From Dietzia lutea (GTDB lineage Bacteria; Actinomycetota; Actinomycetes; Mycobacteriales; Mycobacteriaceae), in assembly GCF_003096075.1 (NCBI RefSeq), contig NZ_CP015449.1:310001-374000 (forward strand): a stretch of 64,000 nucleotides of DNA, read 5' to 3'. The notes beneath the pieces were generated by a model. The model had not been told where the DNA came from. It did not search any database and saw nothing but the letters and a program-made list of their open reading frames with translations. The translations under genes and the position numbers were made by a program. How positions within the stretch are numbered: the stretch's first letter is position 1; each line of letters opens with the position of its first letter. Shown here piece after piece: positions 46,625 through 55,198 of the stretch.

Positions 46625-48144
46625 ACCCCGCCGTCGATCGCCTCGCCTTCCTCCCCTTCCCCGAGGGCGTCACCTCCGCGCTGCTCATCACCGAGTACGT
46701 CATCAAGATCCTCGCGCTGGGGACGGTGCCGGAGAACCGGCAGCCGTCCTCGTCGCAGGCGTGGCTGCTGGCGATCCTGTTCATCCCGGTCATCGGTGTC
46801 CCCCTGTTCCTGCTGCTGGGAAACCCCTACATCACCGGCCGGCGCCACGTCATCCAGGCCGAGGCCAACCGGCTGTACGCCGACGCGCTGCGGCAGCGGC
46901 CCACCGTCCCCGACGGCGTGGGTGTCGCGCAGGGCGTGCGCACCATCCTGGAGATGAACCGGACCCTCACCGCGATCCCCGCCATGTCCGGTGACTTCGT
47001 CGCCCTGCACTCGGACTACAGCCGGTCGTTGGCGGCGATGACGGAGGCGGTGCGCGCGGCCCGAGACCACGTGCACATCGAGTTCTACGCCCAGTCGTGG
47101 GACGGCGAGACAGACGAGTTCTTCACGGCCGCGGTCGAGGCGGCGGAGCGGGGTGTCGCGGTCCGGGTCCTGGTGGACCACCTGGGGTCCCTGCGCTACC
47201 GGGGGTTCACGAGGCTGCGACGGAAGCTCCGCAAGACCCCGGTGGTGGTCCACCTCATGCTGCCGGTCAAACCCGTTCCGCGGCCGCTTCCGACGTCCGG
47301 ACCTGCGCAATCACCGCAAAAATGCTCATCGTGGACGGCCACCACGGCTTCGCCGGCTCGCAGAACCTCATCGAGCGCCACTACGGCAGCACGCGCAACG
47401 CCCGGCTCGGTCGCGAGTGGGTCGACCTGATGATGGAGGTCCGTGGAGAGATCGTGCAGGCGATGGACGGTGTCTTCGCGGTGGACTGGTTCACCGAGTC
47501 CGGCGAGGTCATCGGGACGCTCGAGCAACTCGCGCTCGGCGCGCCGCTGGCCCCGGGCCGCAAGGGCGGTGACCCGACGGCGGGCGACCCGGTCAGCGCG
47601 TTCCAGCTGGTGCCGTCGGGGCCCGGCTACCGCACGCAGCCGGGCCTCCGGATGTTCACCCAGCTCATCACGCACGCGCAGGAGCGAATCCGGGTCGTCA
47701 GCCCGTACTTCGTGCCCGACGAGGCGCTGCTGCACGTGCTCACGTCGGCGTCGTACCGCGGGGTGTCGGTGGAGGTGTTCGTGCCCGAGCACGCCGACCA
47801 GTTCCTCGTCCACCACGCGCAGCGCTCCTACTTCCGGGCGCTGCTGGAGGCCGGGGTGGTGATCCACCGCTTCCGCTCGCCGGCCGTGCTGCACACCAAA
47901 GACGGTGCTCATCGACGACTACGCGGGCGTGGTGGGCTCGAGCAACCTCGACCAGCGGTCGTTCAACCTCAACTTCGAGGTGAGCATGCTGGTGCTCGGT
48001 GGCGAGGCGGTGTCGGCGCTCAACGACGTGGTGGACGCCTACCTCGAGGAGTGCACGACCCTGGAGTTGGAGGACTGGATGAGTCGGCCGTGGGCGGGCA
48101 GGTACGTGGACAACGTCGCGCGGCTCACGTCGGCTCTGCAGTAA
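46621..48144 (+). pseudogene. Cardiolipin synthase/phospholipase D family, three one-base frameshifts
   Basis: The reconstructed product is 506 residues. Two N-terminal helices (SALLITEYVIKILALG, WLLAILFIPVIGVPLFLLLG) precede the PLD domains, as in ClsA-type cardiolipin synthases that join two phosphatidylglycerols. The first HKD motif becomes readable as HRKMLIVDG only after removing a C near 47272 and an A near 47318; the second, HTKTVLIDD, needs one A removed near 47898. After repair YFVPDEALLHVLTSA and VVGSSNLDQRSFNLNFEV follow normally. All three defects are extra bases in CCC, AAAAA and AAA runs, which suggests sequencing error as readily as decay. GTG 46621 overlaps the preceding stop. 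Confidence 0.8.
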
Positions 48145-48265
48145 GTCGGCTCTGCAGTAAGTCGGCTCAGCAGTGAGTCGGCGCTGCAATAGCCCCGGGG
48201 GCGCAGTAGTACGCTCACCGGTGCACGGGTCACGGGACCCGGCATGTGACGAGAGGCCTGTCGTG

Positions 48266-49392
48266 ATGCCCCAGACCAGTGGTTCCGGAGCCCGGACCAG
48301 GCGCCTCGGCGCCGCTGTCACCGCCACCGTGCTGGCGGCCGTCGCCGTGCCCGCCGTGGCGCAGGCCCAGGACGAGCCGGGCCCGGGGACCGGGACGGGG
48401 TCGACGGTGCCCGAGACGGGCGTGTCGAGCGTCGACCAGCTGATCGGTCAGCTGCCGGACGAGATCGTCATCGGTGGCGGTGGCCTGGGTTCGGAGGCGC
48501 TGCGGGACTCGGGCAGCGCCCCCGGTTGTCGACGGTGCGCAGTCGGTCGGGCAGGTCCTGGGGTCGGTGGCGCCGCTCCGAGGCCGTGGGCGTGACGGGC
48601 GGGTCCGCGGCGGCGTCGGTGGCGTCGTCGGGCAGCCTGCCCGGGTCGGTGTACGCCAACCCCACCGGGTCGGTCGGGTCGGGCACCATCGGGCTGGGCT
48701 CGGTCGCGGTCCCCGAGTACGTCATCCCCGTCCTGGCGCTGCAGTTCGCCGGGGGTTACTTCGCCGCGCTCGAGGAGCGGCAGGCCGCGGGCGAGCTTTA
48801 CCCGCACGAATTGGACTTCTGGCACGGGCTCGTCGAGGGCTCGGCCGAGGGCGGCGCGCTGCTTACCGATGCGGCGGCCGCGGCGGGCACGGAGCTGCCC
48901 GGCGGGCTCGCGGGGAGCATCGAGGCCGTGCAGGTCGCGGCGCTGGAGGATCCGTACGAGGACAACGAGCGTCGCCGCGCCGAGGCCGAGGCCGCCGCGG
49001 AAGCCGAGGCCGCCGGCGAGGACGCCGACGCGACCGGGGACGCCGAGGCCGCGACGCAGGACGGCGAGGGCGCGGCCGGTGCCGCGGACGGTGGTCCGGG
49101 TGCCACGACCGGTGGCGACGACGACGAGGTCGACGCCACCCCGGTCGGCGCGGGCGGGCCCGCCGGTGACGCGCGGGTCGGGACCGGCGACGGGGCGCGG
49201 ACCCTGGACGCCGCAGCCGCTCCGGCCACCGATCACGCCGCGGCGGGGAACGCCGTCACCGGCCCGTCCGAGCAGTCGGCACCTGCCGCGTTGGCGGTGA
49301 CCGGCGTGCAGACGGTCACCGTGGCCGCTCTGGCCGCCGGGGCCGTCCTGCTGGGCGCGCTCCTGCTGGTCGTGTCCCGCCGGCGGGCGTAG
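48266..49392 (+). pseudogene. LAXTG-anchored GSL-type surface protein, two one-base frameshifts
   Basis: Reconstructed to about 374 residues. Signal peptide RLGAAVTATVLAAVAVPAVA with cleavage near AQAQ; then a GS/GTG-rich part (SGSLPGSVYANPTGSVGSGT), a helical region LQFAGGYFAALEERQAAGEL, and an Ala/Glu/Asp/Gly-rich linker. The end is APAALAVTGVQTVTVAALA..., that is LAVTG followed by a membrane helix and RRRA, the class-E (LAXTG) sortase sorting signal of actinobacteria. Frames change near 48521 (CCCCC run) and near 48575; removing one base at each joins VIGGGGLGSEALRDSGSA to VVDGAQSVGQVLG and then EAVGVTGGSAAASV. No sortase gene is in the window. Confidence 0.7.
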
Positions 49393-49440
49393 GACGCCCC
49401 TCGTCGTCGCCCCGGTCGGGTTCCCGCGCGGCGGCGGTCG

Positions 49441-50325
49441 TCAGGCGGCGGTCATCTGCGCGCACCGCTCCCACAGGGCGGCCGCGACGTCCGGGTCCTG
49501 CGAGGCGCGCGTCGACTGCACGGTCGTCGGGTACCCGGTGAGCTCACCGGGGCCGTCGGGGCCGATGTACGCGCCGCCCGGCACGGACTCCACCGTCGCC
49601 GCGTACAGCTGCGGCAGCGCCCCCCGCTCGGCCGGCTGCACCAGGTACGGGATCTTCTCCACGCCCTTCATGAGCAGGTCCTGCACGCGGCTGCCGCTGC
49701 GGTACTGGAGGTTGGTCGCCGAGTACCCCGGATGCGCGGCCACCGCCTTCAGCGACGACCCCGCCACCTCGAGCCGGCGCTGCTGCTCGTACGCCAGCAT
49801 GACGCAGGCCAGCTTGGAGGCGGCGTACGCCGTCATCGGCGAGTAGCGACGGCGGGTCCAGTCCAGGTCGTCCGGGTCGACCGAACCGAAGCGGTGCATG
49901 ATCGACCCCAGCCACACGACCCGGTCGGTGAGCGCGGGCGCGAGCAGCTCGGTGAGAGCGAAGTGGCCCAGGACATTGACGCCGAACTGCATCTCGTGGC
50001 CCTGCGCGGTGCGCGACCGCGGGATGTTCATCAGGCCGGCATTGTTGATGAGCACGTCCGGCGCCCGGCCACCCAGGACTTCGCCCGCGGCCCGCACCGA
50101 GTCGAGGTCGGCCAGGTCCAGCTCGACGACCTCGGCGCGCTCCGGGTGCGCGAGCTCCGCGCGGGCGGCCTCGGCGCGGGTGGTGTCGCGGCAGGCCATG
50201 AGGACCCGGGCGCCCGCGTCGGTCAGCGCCCGGGTCGACTGCAAGCCCAGGCCGGAGTTGGCCCCGGTGATGACGAAGGTCCGGCCGGTCTGGTCGGGGA
50301 TGTCGGCAGTGGTCCATCGGCTCAT
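49441..50325 (-). CDS. Short-chain dehydrogenase/reductase (retinol-dehydrogenase-like)
   Basis: A 294-residue classical SDR. VITGANSGLGLQSTRALTDAG is the NAD(P) TGxxxGxG fold; INNAGLMNIPRSRT is the NAG motif; SIMHRFG holds the catalytic Ser region and YAASKLACVM the catalytic Tyr-x3-Lys; AHPGYSATNLQYRSG follows. It matches the oxidoreductase group related to protochlorophyllide/retinol dehydrogenases with a small hydrophobic substrate. Nothing nearby defines the substrate. ATG 50325 has no strong ribosome site but begins directly at the conserved N-terminus. Confidence 0.88.
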   Translation of the reverse strand: MSRWTTADIPDQTGRTFVITGANSGLGLQSTRALTDAGARVLMACRDTTRAEAARAELAHPERAEVVELDLADLDSVRAAGEVLGGRAPDVLINNAGLMNIPRSRTAQGHEMQFGVNVLGHFALTELLAPALTDRVVWLGSIMHRFGSVDPDDLDWTRRRYSPMTAYAASKLACVMLAYEQQRRLEVAGSSLKAVAAHPGYSATNLQYRSGSRVQDLLMKGVEKIPYLVQPAERGALPQLYAATVESVPGGAYIGPDGPGELTGYPTTVQSTRASQDPDVAAALWERCAQMTAA

Positions 50326-50379
50326 GCGGGCCAGCGTACGGCCGTCGGCCGCGTCGCGGGGGCGGCTTTCTCGCCGCGC

Positions 50380-50449
50380 GCGGCGGCTGCTTCCCGACGG
50401 CTCACCGCGCGGCGGCGGCTTCCCGACCGCTCACCGCGCGGCGGCGGCT
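50380..50449. repeat. GC-rich 29-31 bp tandem repeat
   Basis: Between the SDR start and the MerR gene stop the sequence repeats GGCGGCTTCCCGACCGCTCA plus CCGCGC, in units 50380-50410 and 50411-50439, with a third partial unit GGCGGCGGCT running into the MerR stop. It may form stacked hairpins but no clear terminator. Confidence 0.6.
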
Positions 50450-51339
50450 CAGTCCCAGGTCGCGGTGTCGGGGTCGACGCCGTGGGCGCGCGCATCGGCC
50501 TCGACCGCCGCGACGATCCAGTCGGTCAACCCCGGCTCGAGCGCCTCGTAGGTCTGCGCGAACCGCTCGTCCTGCCGGTACATGCGGGCCAGCAGCACCT
50601 GCATCGACCGGGAGCAGTCGTAGAACCGCGAGATCGACGCCCGGTGGCGCTCGACCAGCGCGGCCGCCTCCGCCGAGCCGGGACCCACCCCGGCCCGTTT
50701 CGCGGCGGCCAGGTCGGCGTTCAGTGCCTCCGTCTCGGCCTTGACCCGCTTCCACTCCTCCTTACCCATCGTCGCCGTGCGCTGCTGCGACTGCTCCCAC
50801 TGCGGGGTGTCGCCCCAGCGCTCGGCGGCCTCGTCCTGCCAGCCCGGGTCCCAGTCGGTGCCGAAGATCTCGGCCCGGTCCTCCGGGGTCAGGGGTGCGT
50901 TCACGTCCATCGCCTCCTTCAGGCGGTCCACTGCGGAGACCATCTCCTGCAGGTGCGAGATGCGCTCGACGAGCAGCCGGCGCTGGCGGCTCAGGTGGGC
51001 GCGCTCGTCGACCTCGGGGTCGTCGAGCAGTGCGCCGATCTCCGCGAGCGGGAATCCCAGCTCCCGATAGACCAGCACGCGGTGGAGTCGCGCTATGTCG
51101 TCGTCGCCATACACGCGGTAGCCCGACCACGTCCGCCCGCTCGCCCGCGCCAGCCCGATCCGGTCCCAGTGGTGCAGGGTCCGCACGCTCACGCCGACCA
51201 ACGCGGCGGCCGCGCCCACGGTGAGCCCGGCCGACCCGCCGGAACCCCCGGGCCCGTGCGGCCCGGCGGACTCGCGCGTCCCGTCCGGCGCGGGCGTCCT
51301 GTCGGGCGCGGGCGTCCCGTCGCCTTCGTGCGTCGTCAT
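50449..51339 (-). CDS. MerR-family regulator with TipAS domain
   Basis: A 296-residue TipA-type activator. After a 37-residue Pro/Gly/Thr-rich extension comes the MerR HTH: TVGAAAALVGVSVRTLHHWD and GRTWSGYRVYGDDDIARL, then the dimerisation coil LSRQRRLLVERISHLQEMVSAV. The C-terminal TipAS domain (about residues 150-290) has FGTDWDPGWQDEAAERWGD and YEALEPGLTDWIVAAV, which in TipA binds thiopeptides through Cys. Here a Cys occurs in FYDCSRSMQVLL. TipA-type regulators respond to cyclic thiopeptides or other drugs. ATG 51339; the aldehyde dehydrogenase at 51469 is divergent. Confidence 0.85.
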   Translation of the reverse strand: MTTHEGDGTPAPDRTPAPDGTRESAGPHGPGGSGGSAGLTVGAAAALVGVSVRTLHHWDRIGLARASGRTWSGYRVYGDDDIARLHRVLVYRELGFPLAEIGALLDDPEVDERAHLSRQRRLLVERISHLQEMVSAVDRLKEAMDVNAPLTPEDRAEIFGTDWDPGWQDEAAERWGDTPQWEQSQQRTATMGKEEWKRVKAETEALNADLAAAKRAGVGPGSAEAAALVERHRASISRFYDCSRSMQVLLARMYRQDERFAQTYEALEPGLTDWIVAAVEADARAHGVDPDTATWD

Positions 51340-51468
51340 CGATCCAGCATCTCTCACACCGACGAGCGTGGGGCCTGACGCCGCGTCAGGGTCAAGCATC
51401 GGGTGCGCGGATTGACAAAACATGCCGGGGTGTACAGCTGCCCATACTCGCCGGTAACCTTGGCGAGC

Positions 51469-53034
51469 ATGAGCCGACCTGCGCCCCGCGTGTACGACCG
51501 CCTCCGCGACCTCGTCGCGATCCCCGAGTTCCGCGCCGACCCGTCGAGTCGCCCGTCGTCGACCGTCGACGAGGTCTTCACCGGCGAGCCGCTCGCGAAG
51601 ATCCCCGCCGGTACCGCCGACGACGTGGTCGCCGCGGTGGAGCGGGCCCGCGCCGCCCAGGTGGCGTGGGCCGAACGCGACGTCGCGGATCGCGTCGCCG
51701 TGATCACCCGGTTCGCCAAGGAGGTCATGCGCAACCGGGCCGAACTCATGGACATCGTCCAGGCCGAGACCGGCAAGAGCCGTTCGTCGGCGCAGGAGGA
51801 GGTCCTCGACTGCCTCATCACCGCCCGCCACTACGCGCGCACCGCTCCCGGCCTGCTCGCGCCCAAGCGGGTCCAGGGCATGCTGCCCGGGTTGACCAAG
51901 GCCGTGGTCCGCCGCCAGCCCAAGGGCGTCGTGGGCGTGATCGCGCCGTGGAACTACCCGCTCAACCTCGCCGCCACCGACGCGCTCGCGGCGCTGATCG
52001 CCGGCAACGCCGTCGTCATCAAGCCGGCTTCGATCACCCCGTTCTGCGCGCTCGCGGCGGCCGACATGTTCTACCGGGCCGGCCTGCCGCGCGAGCTGTT
52101 CCAGGTGGTTCCCGGTTCGGGCGGGACCGTCGGTGGCGCGATCGTCGAGAACGTGGACTACCTCATGTTCACCGGTTCCACCGCGACCGGCCGCACCCTC
52201 GGGCGCCAGTGCGGCGAGCGGCTGATCGGGTTCTCCGCCGAACTCGGTGGCAAGAACGCCATGATCGTCGCCGCCGGCGCCGACCTCGACCGGGTCGCCG
52301 AGGTCGCCACGCGCGCCTTCTTCTCCAACTCCGGCCAGCTGTGCATCTCCGTCGAGCGTCTCTACGTGGAGAAGTCCGTGGCGGCGCAGCTGACGGAGAA
52401 GCTCACCGCGCGCGTCAAGGCCATGAGCGTCGGCCCGGGGTACGACTTCGAGGCCGAGATGGGCAGCCTCATCTCGCAGGACCAGCTGGACACCGTGAGC
52501 GCGCACGTCGACGACGCCGTGGCCAAGGGCGCCCGCGTGCTGGCCGGCGGGCGGGCCCGGCCCGACCTGGGTCCGCTGTTCTACGAGCCCACCCTGCTGG
52601 CCGACGTACCCGAGGACGCGACCTGCTACGGCGACGAGACGTTCGGCCCGGTCGTGTCGATCTACCCGGTCGACTCGGTCGAGGAGGCGATCGCCGAGGC
52701 CAACAAGACCGAGTACGGGCTCAACTCCTCGGTGTTCGCCGCCACCGACGCGGAGGGCGAGGCGATCGCGGCGCGGCTGCGGACGGGCACCGTCAACGTC
52801 GGCGAGGGCTACGTCGCGGGCTGGGGTTCGGTCGCCGGACCCATGGGCGGCATGGGCGCCTCCGGCGTCGGTCGCCGGCACGGAGACGAGGGCCTGCTCA
52901 AGTACACCGAGGCCCAGACGATCGCCACTCAGCGTGTGATGCACATGGGCGGTCCGTCGTTCCTGCCCCGTAAGCGGTGGCAGCAGGTGCTCGCGCCCGC
53001 GACCAACGCGATGCGGTTCCTGCCGGGGCGGTAG
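51469..53034 (+). CDS. Succinate-semialdehyde dehydrogenase (GabD2-like)
   Basis: A 521-residue NAD(P)-dependent aldehyde dehydrogenase. GVVGVIAPWNYPLNLAATDA, IKPASITPFCALAAADMF, FTGSTATGRTLGRQCGERL, SAELGGKNAMIV with the base Glu, and the nucleophile Cys in SNSGQLCISVERLYV are present; ETFGPVVSIYPV and GMGASGVGRRHGDEG close it. The MSRPAPRVYDRLRDL N-terminus and the KYTEAQTIATQR tail match the mycobacterial GabD2 type that oxidises succinate semialdehyde. ATG 51469. Divergent from the TipAS regulator gene. The stop is followed by GC-rich tandem repeats. Confidence 0.88.
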   Translation: MSRPAPRVYDRLRDLVAIPEFRADPSSRPSSTVDEVFTGEPLAKIPAGTADDVVAAVERARAAQVAWAERDVADRVAVITRFAKEVMRNRAELMDIVQAETGKSRSSAQEEVLDCLITARHYARTAPGLLAPKRVQGMLPGLTKAVVRRQPKGVVGVIAPWNYPLNLAATDALAALIAGNAVVIKPASITPFCALAAADMFYRAGLPRELFQVVPGSGGTVGGAIVENVDYLMFTGSTATGRTLGRQCGERLIGFSAELGGKNAMIVAAGADLDRVAEVATRAFFSNSGQLCISVERLYVEKSVAAQLTEKLTARVKAMSVGPGYDFEAEMGSLISQDQLDTVSAHVDDAVAKGARVLAGGRARPDLGPLFYEPTLLADVPEDATCYGDETFGPVVSIYPVDSVEEAIAEANKTEYGLNSSVFAATDAEGEAIAARLRTGTVNVGEGYVAGWGSVAGPMGGMGASGVGRRHGDEGLLKYTEAQTIATQRVMHMGGPSFLPRKRWQQVLAPATNAMRFLPGR

Positions 53035-53077
53035 CCCGGCGACGGGCCGGGGGTGCGCCGGCCGGGCGTTCGCCGCC

Positions 53078-53145
53078 CGGGGGTGCCGCCCGCCCGGGGG
53101 TGCCGCCCGCCCGGGGGTGCCGCCCGCCCGGGGGTGCCGCCCGCC
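53078..53145. repeat. Four 17-bp tandem repeats (CGGGGGTGCCGCCCGCC)
   Basis: Units at 53078-53094, 53095-53111, 53112-53128 and 53129-53145 are identical. The 53035-53573 gap between the SSADH gene and copC contains these, then a GC-rich stretch with no gene, then the palindrome at 53271 and the 63-bp repeats. Confidence 0.85.
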
Positions 53146-53270
53146 CGGCGGGCCAGTGCTGCCGGCGGGTCCTTCGCGACCGCTGCCCGGCGGGCCCGCG
53201 CTGCCAGCCCGCAGCCGCCGGGAATTCTCGCCATGGCCTGCTGGTGGGCCCGCACCTCCGCCCGCCCGAC

Positions 53271-53344
53271 CACAGCCGCCCGCCAACATGGCGTCTCGCC
53301 TGCACCGAAGGGTGGGCGAGACGCCATGTTGAGGAGCGGCTGTG
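53271..53344. repeat. REP-like bipartite palindrome, copy 2
   Basis: Outer arms CACAGCCGC (53271-53279) and GCGGCTGTG (53336-53344); inner arms AACATGGCGTCTCGCC (53285-53300) and GGCGAGACGCCATGTT (53315-53330), all perfectly complementary, with 5-base bulges and a 14-base loop. The arrangement and cores match the palindrome at 10366-10437. Confidence 0.8.
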
Positions 53345-53362
53345 TGTGCCGCGTACATCCGC

Positions 53363-53520
53363 AGGAGCGAGACGCCAGGGAGGCGTGCGGCTGCCGGGAG
53401 GCTGGGGGAGCGAGACGCCATCCTCAGGAGCGAGACGCCAGGGAGACGTGCGGCTGCCGGGAGGCTGGGGGAGCGAGACGCCATCCTCAGGAGCGAGACG
53501 CCAGGGAGGCGTGCGGCTGC
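53363..53520. repeat. 63-bp tandem repeat, 2.5 units
   Basis: Units at 53363-53425 and 53426-53488 are nearly identical; a third runs to 53520 and then breaks. Each contains GAGCGAGACGCCA twice, the same core as the right arm of the adjacent palindrome. The array sits directly before the end of copC and does not code for a recognisable protein. Confidence 0.8.
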
Positions 53521-53573
53521 GAAGAGGCGGGCGGAGGCCCCGGTCGGCGGCTCGTTGCCCCCCGACCCGTCAG

Positions 53574-54248
53574 TCAGCTGCCGCTGCCGCCACCCCGGCG
53601 CAGCAGCACGAACGCGCCGCCGATGAGCAGGACGGCCAGGCCGCCGACCACCCAGATCACGGGATTGACCCCGGAGCTCTCTCCGGAGGTCTCGTCGGCG
53701 ACGTCGGCCTCGGTCGCATCGGCGTCCGCCGACTCGCCACCGGCGTCGGAAGCCGTGGCACCGCCAGCATCGGAATCCTCAGCCCCGGCACCTCCCTCAG
53801 CCTCGCCACCGCCGTCAGCACCGGCCGCGCCCCCGTCCGCGCCGGCACCGCCCTCGGCATCGGCGACGGTGAACACCGAGGACCCGCTCACGACGTGCCC
53901 GTCGGCCGAGGTGACGCGATAGCCGACGGTGTAGGCGCCGGGCGCGAGGTCGTCGACGCGGGCGGTGACGGTCTCGCCGTCGACCATCGGCTCGCCGGTC
54001 ACGCGATTGGTCCGGTCATCACCGGCGGTGACGGCGACGGAGGCGAAGTTCTGGTTGACCTCCTCGTTGAAGATCAACACGATCTGCTCGGGCGCCGTGT
54101 CGAGCTGTGAGCCGTCCTCCGGGTCGACGGAGATCAGCACGGAGTGCGCGGCCGCGACGGGCGCGAGCATCACGGCGGGTGCGGTCGCGCCGCCGAGCAA
54201 CGCGGCCGCCACCGCGACGGAGGCCAGACGCCCACGCAGCTGGGTCAC
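53574..54248 (-). CDS. CopC-domain copper-resistance-type protein with C-terminal anchor
   Basis: A 224-residue exported protein. Signal peptide GRLASVAVAAALLGGATAP..., cleaved so that the mature protein begins at His in AAAHSVLISVDPEDGSQL. That His and the D-x-H of TSADGHVVSGSSVFTV are the copper ligands of CopC/YobA domains. PEQIVLIFNEEVNQNFASV and YTVGYRV are conserved strands. A long Ala/Gly/Asp/Glu linker leads to a C-terminal helix (VIWVVGGLAVLLIGGAFVLL) and RR tail. GTG 54248 overlaps the preceding gene's stop as GTGA. No CopD partner is visible. Copper delivery or protection at the cell surface is the likely role. Confidence 0.85.
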   Translation of the reverse strand: MTQLRGRLASVAVAAALLGGATAPAVMLAPVAAAHSVLISVDPEDGSQLDTAPEQIVLIFNEEVNQNFASVAVTAGDDRTNRVTGEPMVDGETVTARVDDLAPGAYTVGYRVTSADGHVVSGSSVFTVADAEGGAGADGGAAGADGGGEAEGGAGAEDSDAGGATASDAGGESADADATEADVADETSGESSGVNPVIWVVGGLAVLLIGGAFVLLRRGGGSGS

Positions 54249-55087
54249 GCCTTGACCCCCAGGCGGGCCAGGACGTCCTTGTTCACTCGGTCGAGTTCGC
54301 CGGAGATCGAGGAGTGGATCTCGCGCCGCTGGGCGGTGGGCGTGGTCTCGGCGGTCTCGACGGCCGTGCGCAGGTCGGTCAGGCGCGTGCGGGTGGAGGC
54401 GACGAAATCCTTGACCTCCCGCTCGCCACCGCGGCTCGTCTCGAGCCCGTCGAGGGTCCGCTCGAGGCGGACGATCCGCGCACCCAGGGCGGCGGCGGGG
54501 CCGGTGGCGTTGATGCCGGCTGCCTTGAGGTCGACCCCGCCGGCCTCGGCGGTCTTGTCGGAGCTCTGCGCGTTGGACACGACCTTGTAGACCAGCGGCA
54601 GCAGGACCGGGGTGGCGACCTTGGCCATGTTCAGCCAACGTTGCACGTCGTCCTTGCCCAGCTTGGTGCCCTTGAGCTTGTCGAGCTCCATCTCGGCCAG
54701 CTGGTACTCGTGCTTGCGGCCGGCGGCGTCGATCTTCTCGGCGAGCTTCCGGTCCTTCGCCAGAATCTTGGCCTCACGCTTGATGGTCTTGCGCTCCTCC
54801 TTGGCGTGGACCTTCTCGGCCTTGCGGTCCCGCTTTGCGGCCTTGCGGTCGAGCTTGTTCTGCTTCTCGGCGCGCTTCTCCTCGCGCTTGGCCTTGCGGT
54901 CGGCGTTCTTGCCCTCGAGCTTGGCGCGCTTCTTGGCCTCCGCCAGTTCCACGCGGTGGGCCTCCCTGGCCTGCTTGCGGGTCTCCTTGGCCGCGAGCTT
55001 GGCCTCGGTCATGGCGGTGGACTTGAGCGCCGCGGCATGGGCCCGGAGTCCGGCACGCTTGTCGCGGTAGGTCGTCAGCTTGCCCAT
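54245..55087 (-). CDS. Basic coiled-coil protein (DUF6474-like)
   Basis: A 280-residue protein. Residues 1-130 are almost continuous charged helix (KLAAKETRKQAREAHRVELA, REEKRAEKQNKLDRKAAKRD), then a short hydrophobic segment (VATPVLLPLVYKVV), then a second helical region with FVASTRTRLTDLRTAVETAE. Mycolata contain such proteins under DUF6474; I am fairly but not wholly sure of the assignment. ATG 55087 is preferred over ATG 55117. It is coupled by GTGA to copC, so they are likely one transcript. It may associate with the envelope or nucleoid; function unknown. Confidence 0.75.
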   Translation of the reverse strand: MGKLTTYRDKRAGLRAHAAALKSTAMTEAKLAAKETRKQAREAHRVELAEAKKRAKLEGKNADRKAKREEKRAEKQNKLDRKAAKRDRKAEKVHAKEERKTIKREAKILAKDRKLAEKIDAAGRKHEYQLAEMELDKLKGTKLGKDDVQRWLNMAKVATPVLLPLVYKVVSNAQSSDKTAEAGGVDLKAAGINATGPAAALGARIVRLERTLDGLETSRGGEREVKDFVASTRTRLTDLRTAVETAETTPTAQRREIHSSISGELDRVNKDVLARLGVKA

Positions 55088-55198
55088 GGGCGTCGATCCT
55101 TCTCTCGTCGCGATCATCAGATCCCCAGCCTAGGCGAATCGCCTGGCGCTGAGGACCGGACCGTCGTCCGCTGCGCGGCTGGGCCATGATGGACGGCG

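Noticed and set aside
53363-53520. CRISPR array at the 63-bp repeats
   Set aside because: Repeats are contiguous without unique spacers, and no cas genes are in the window.
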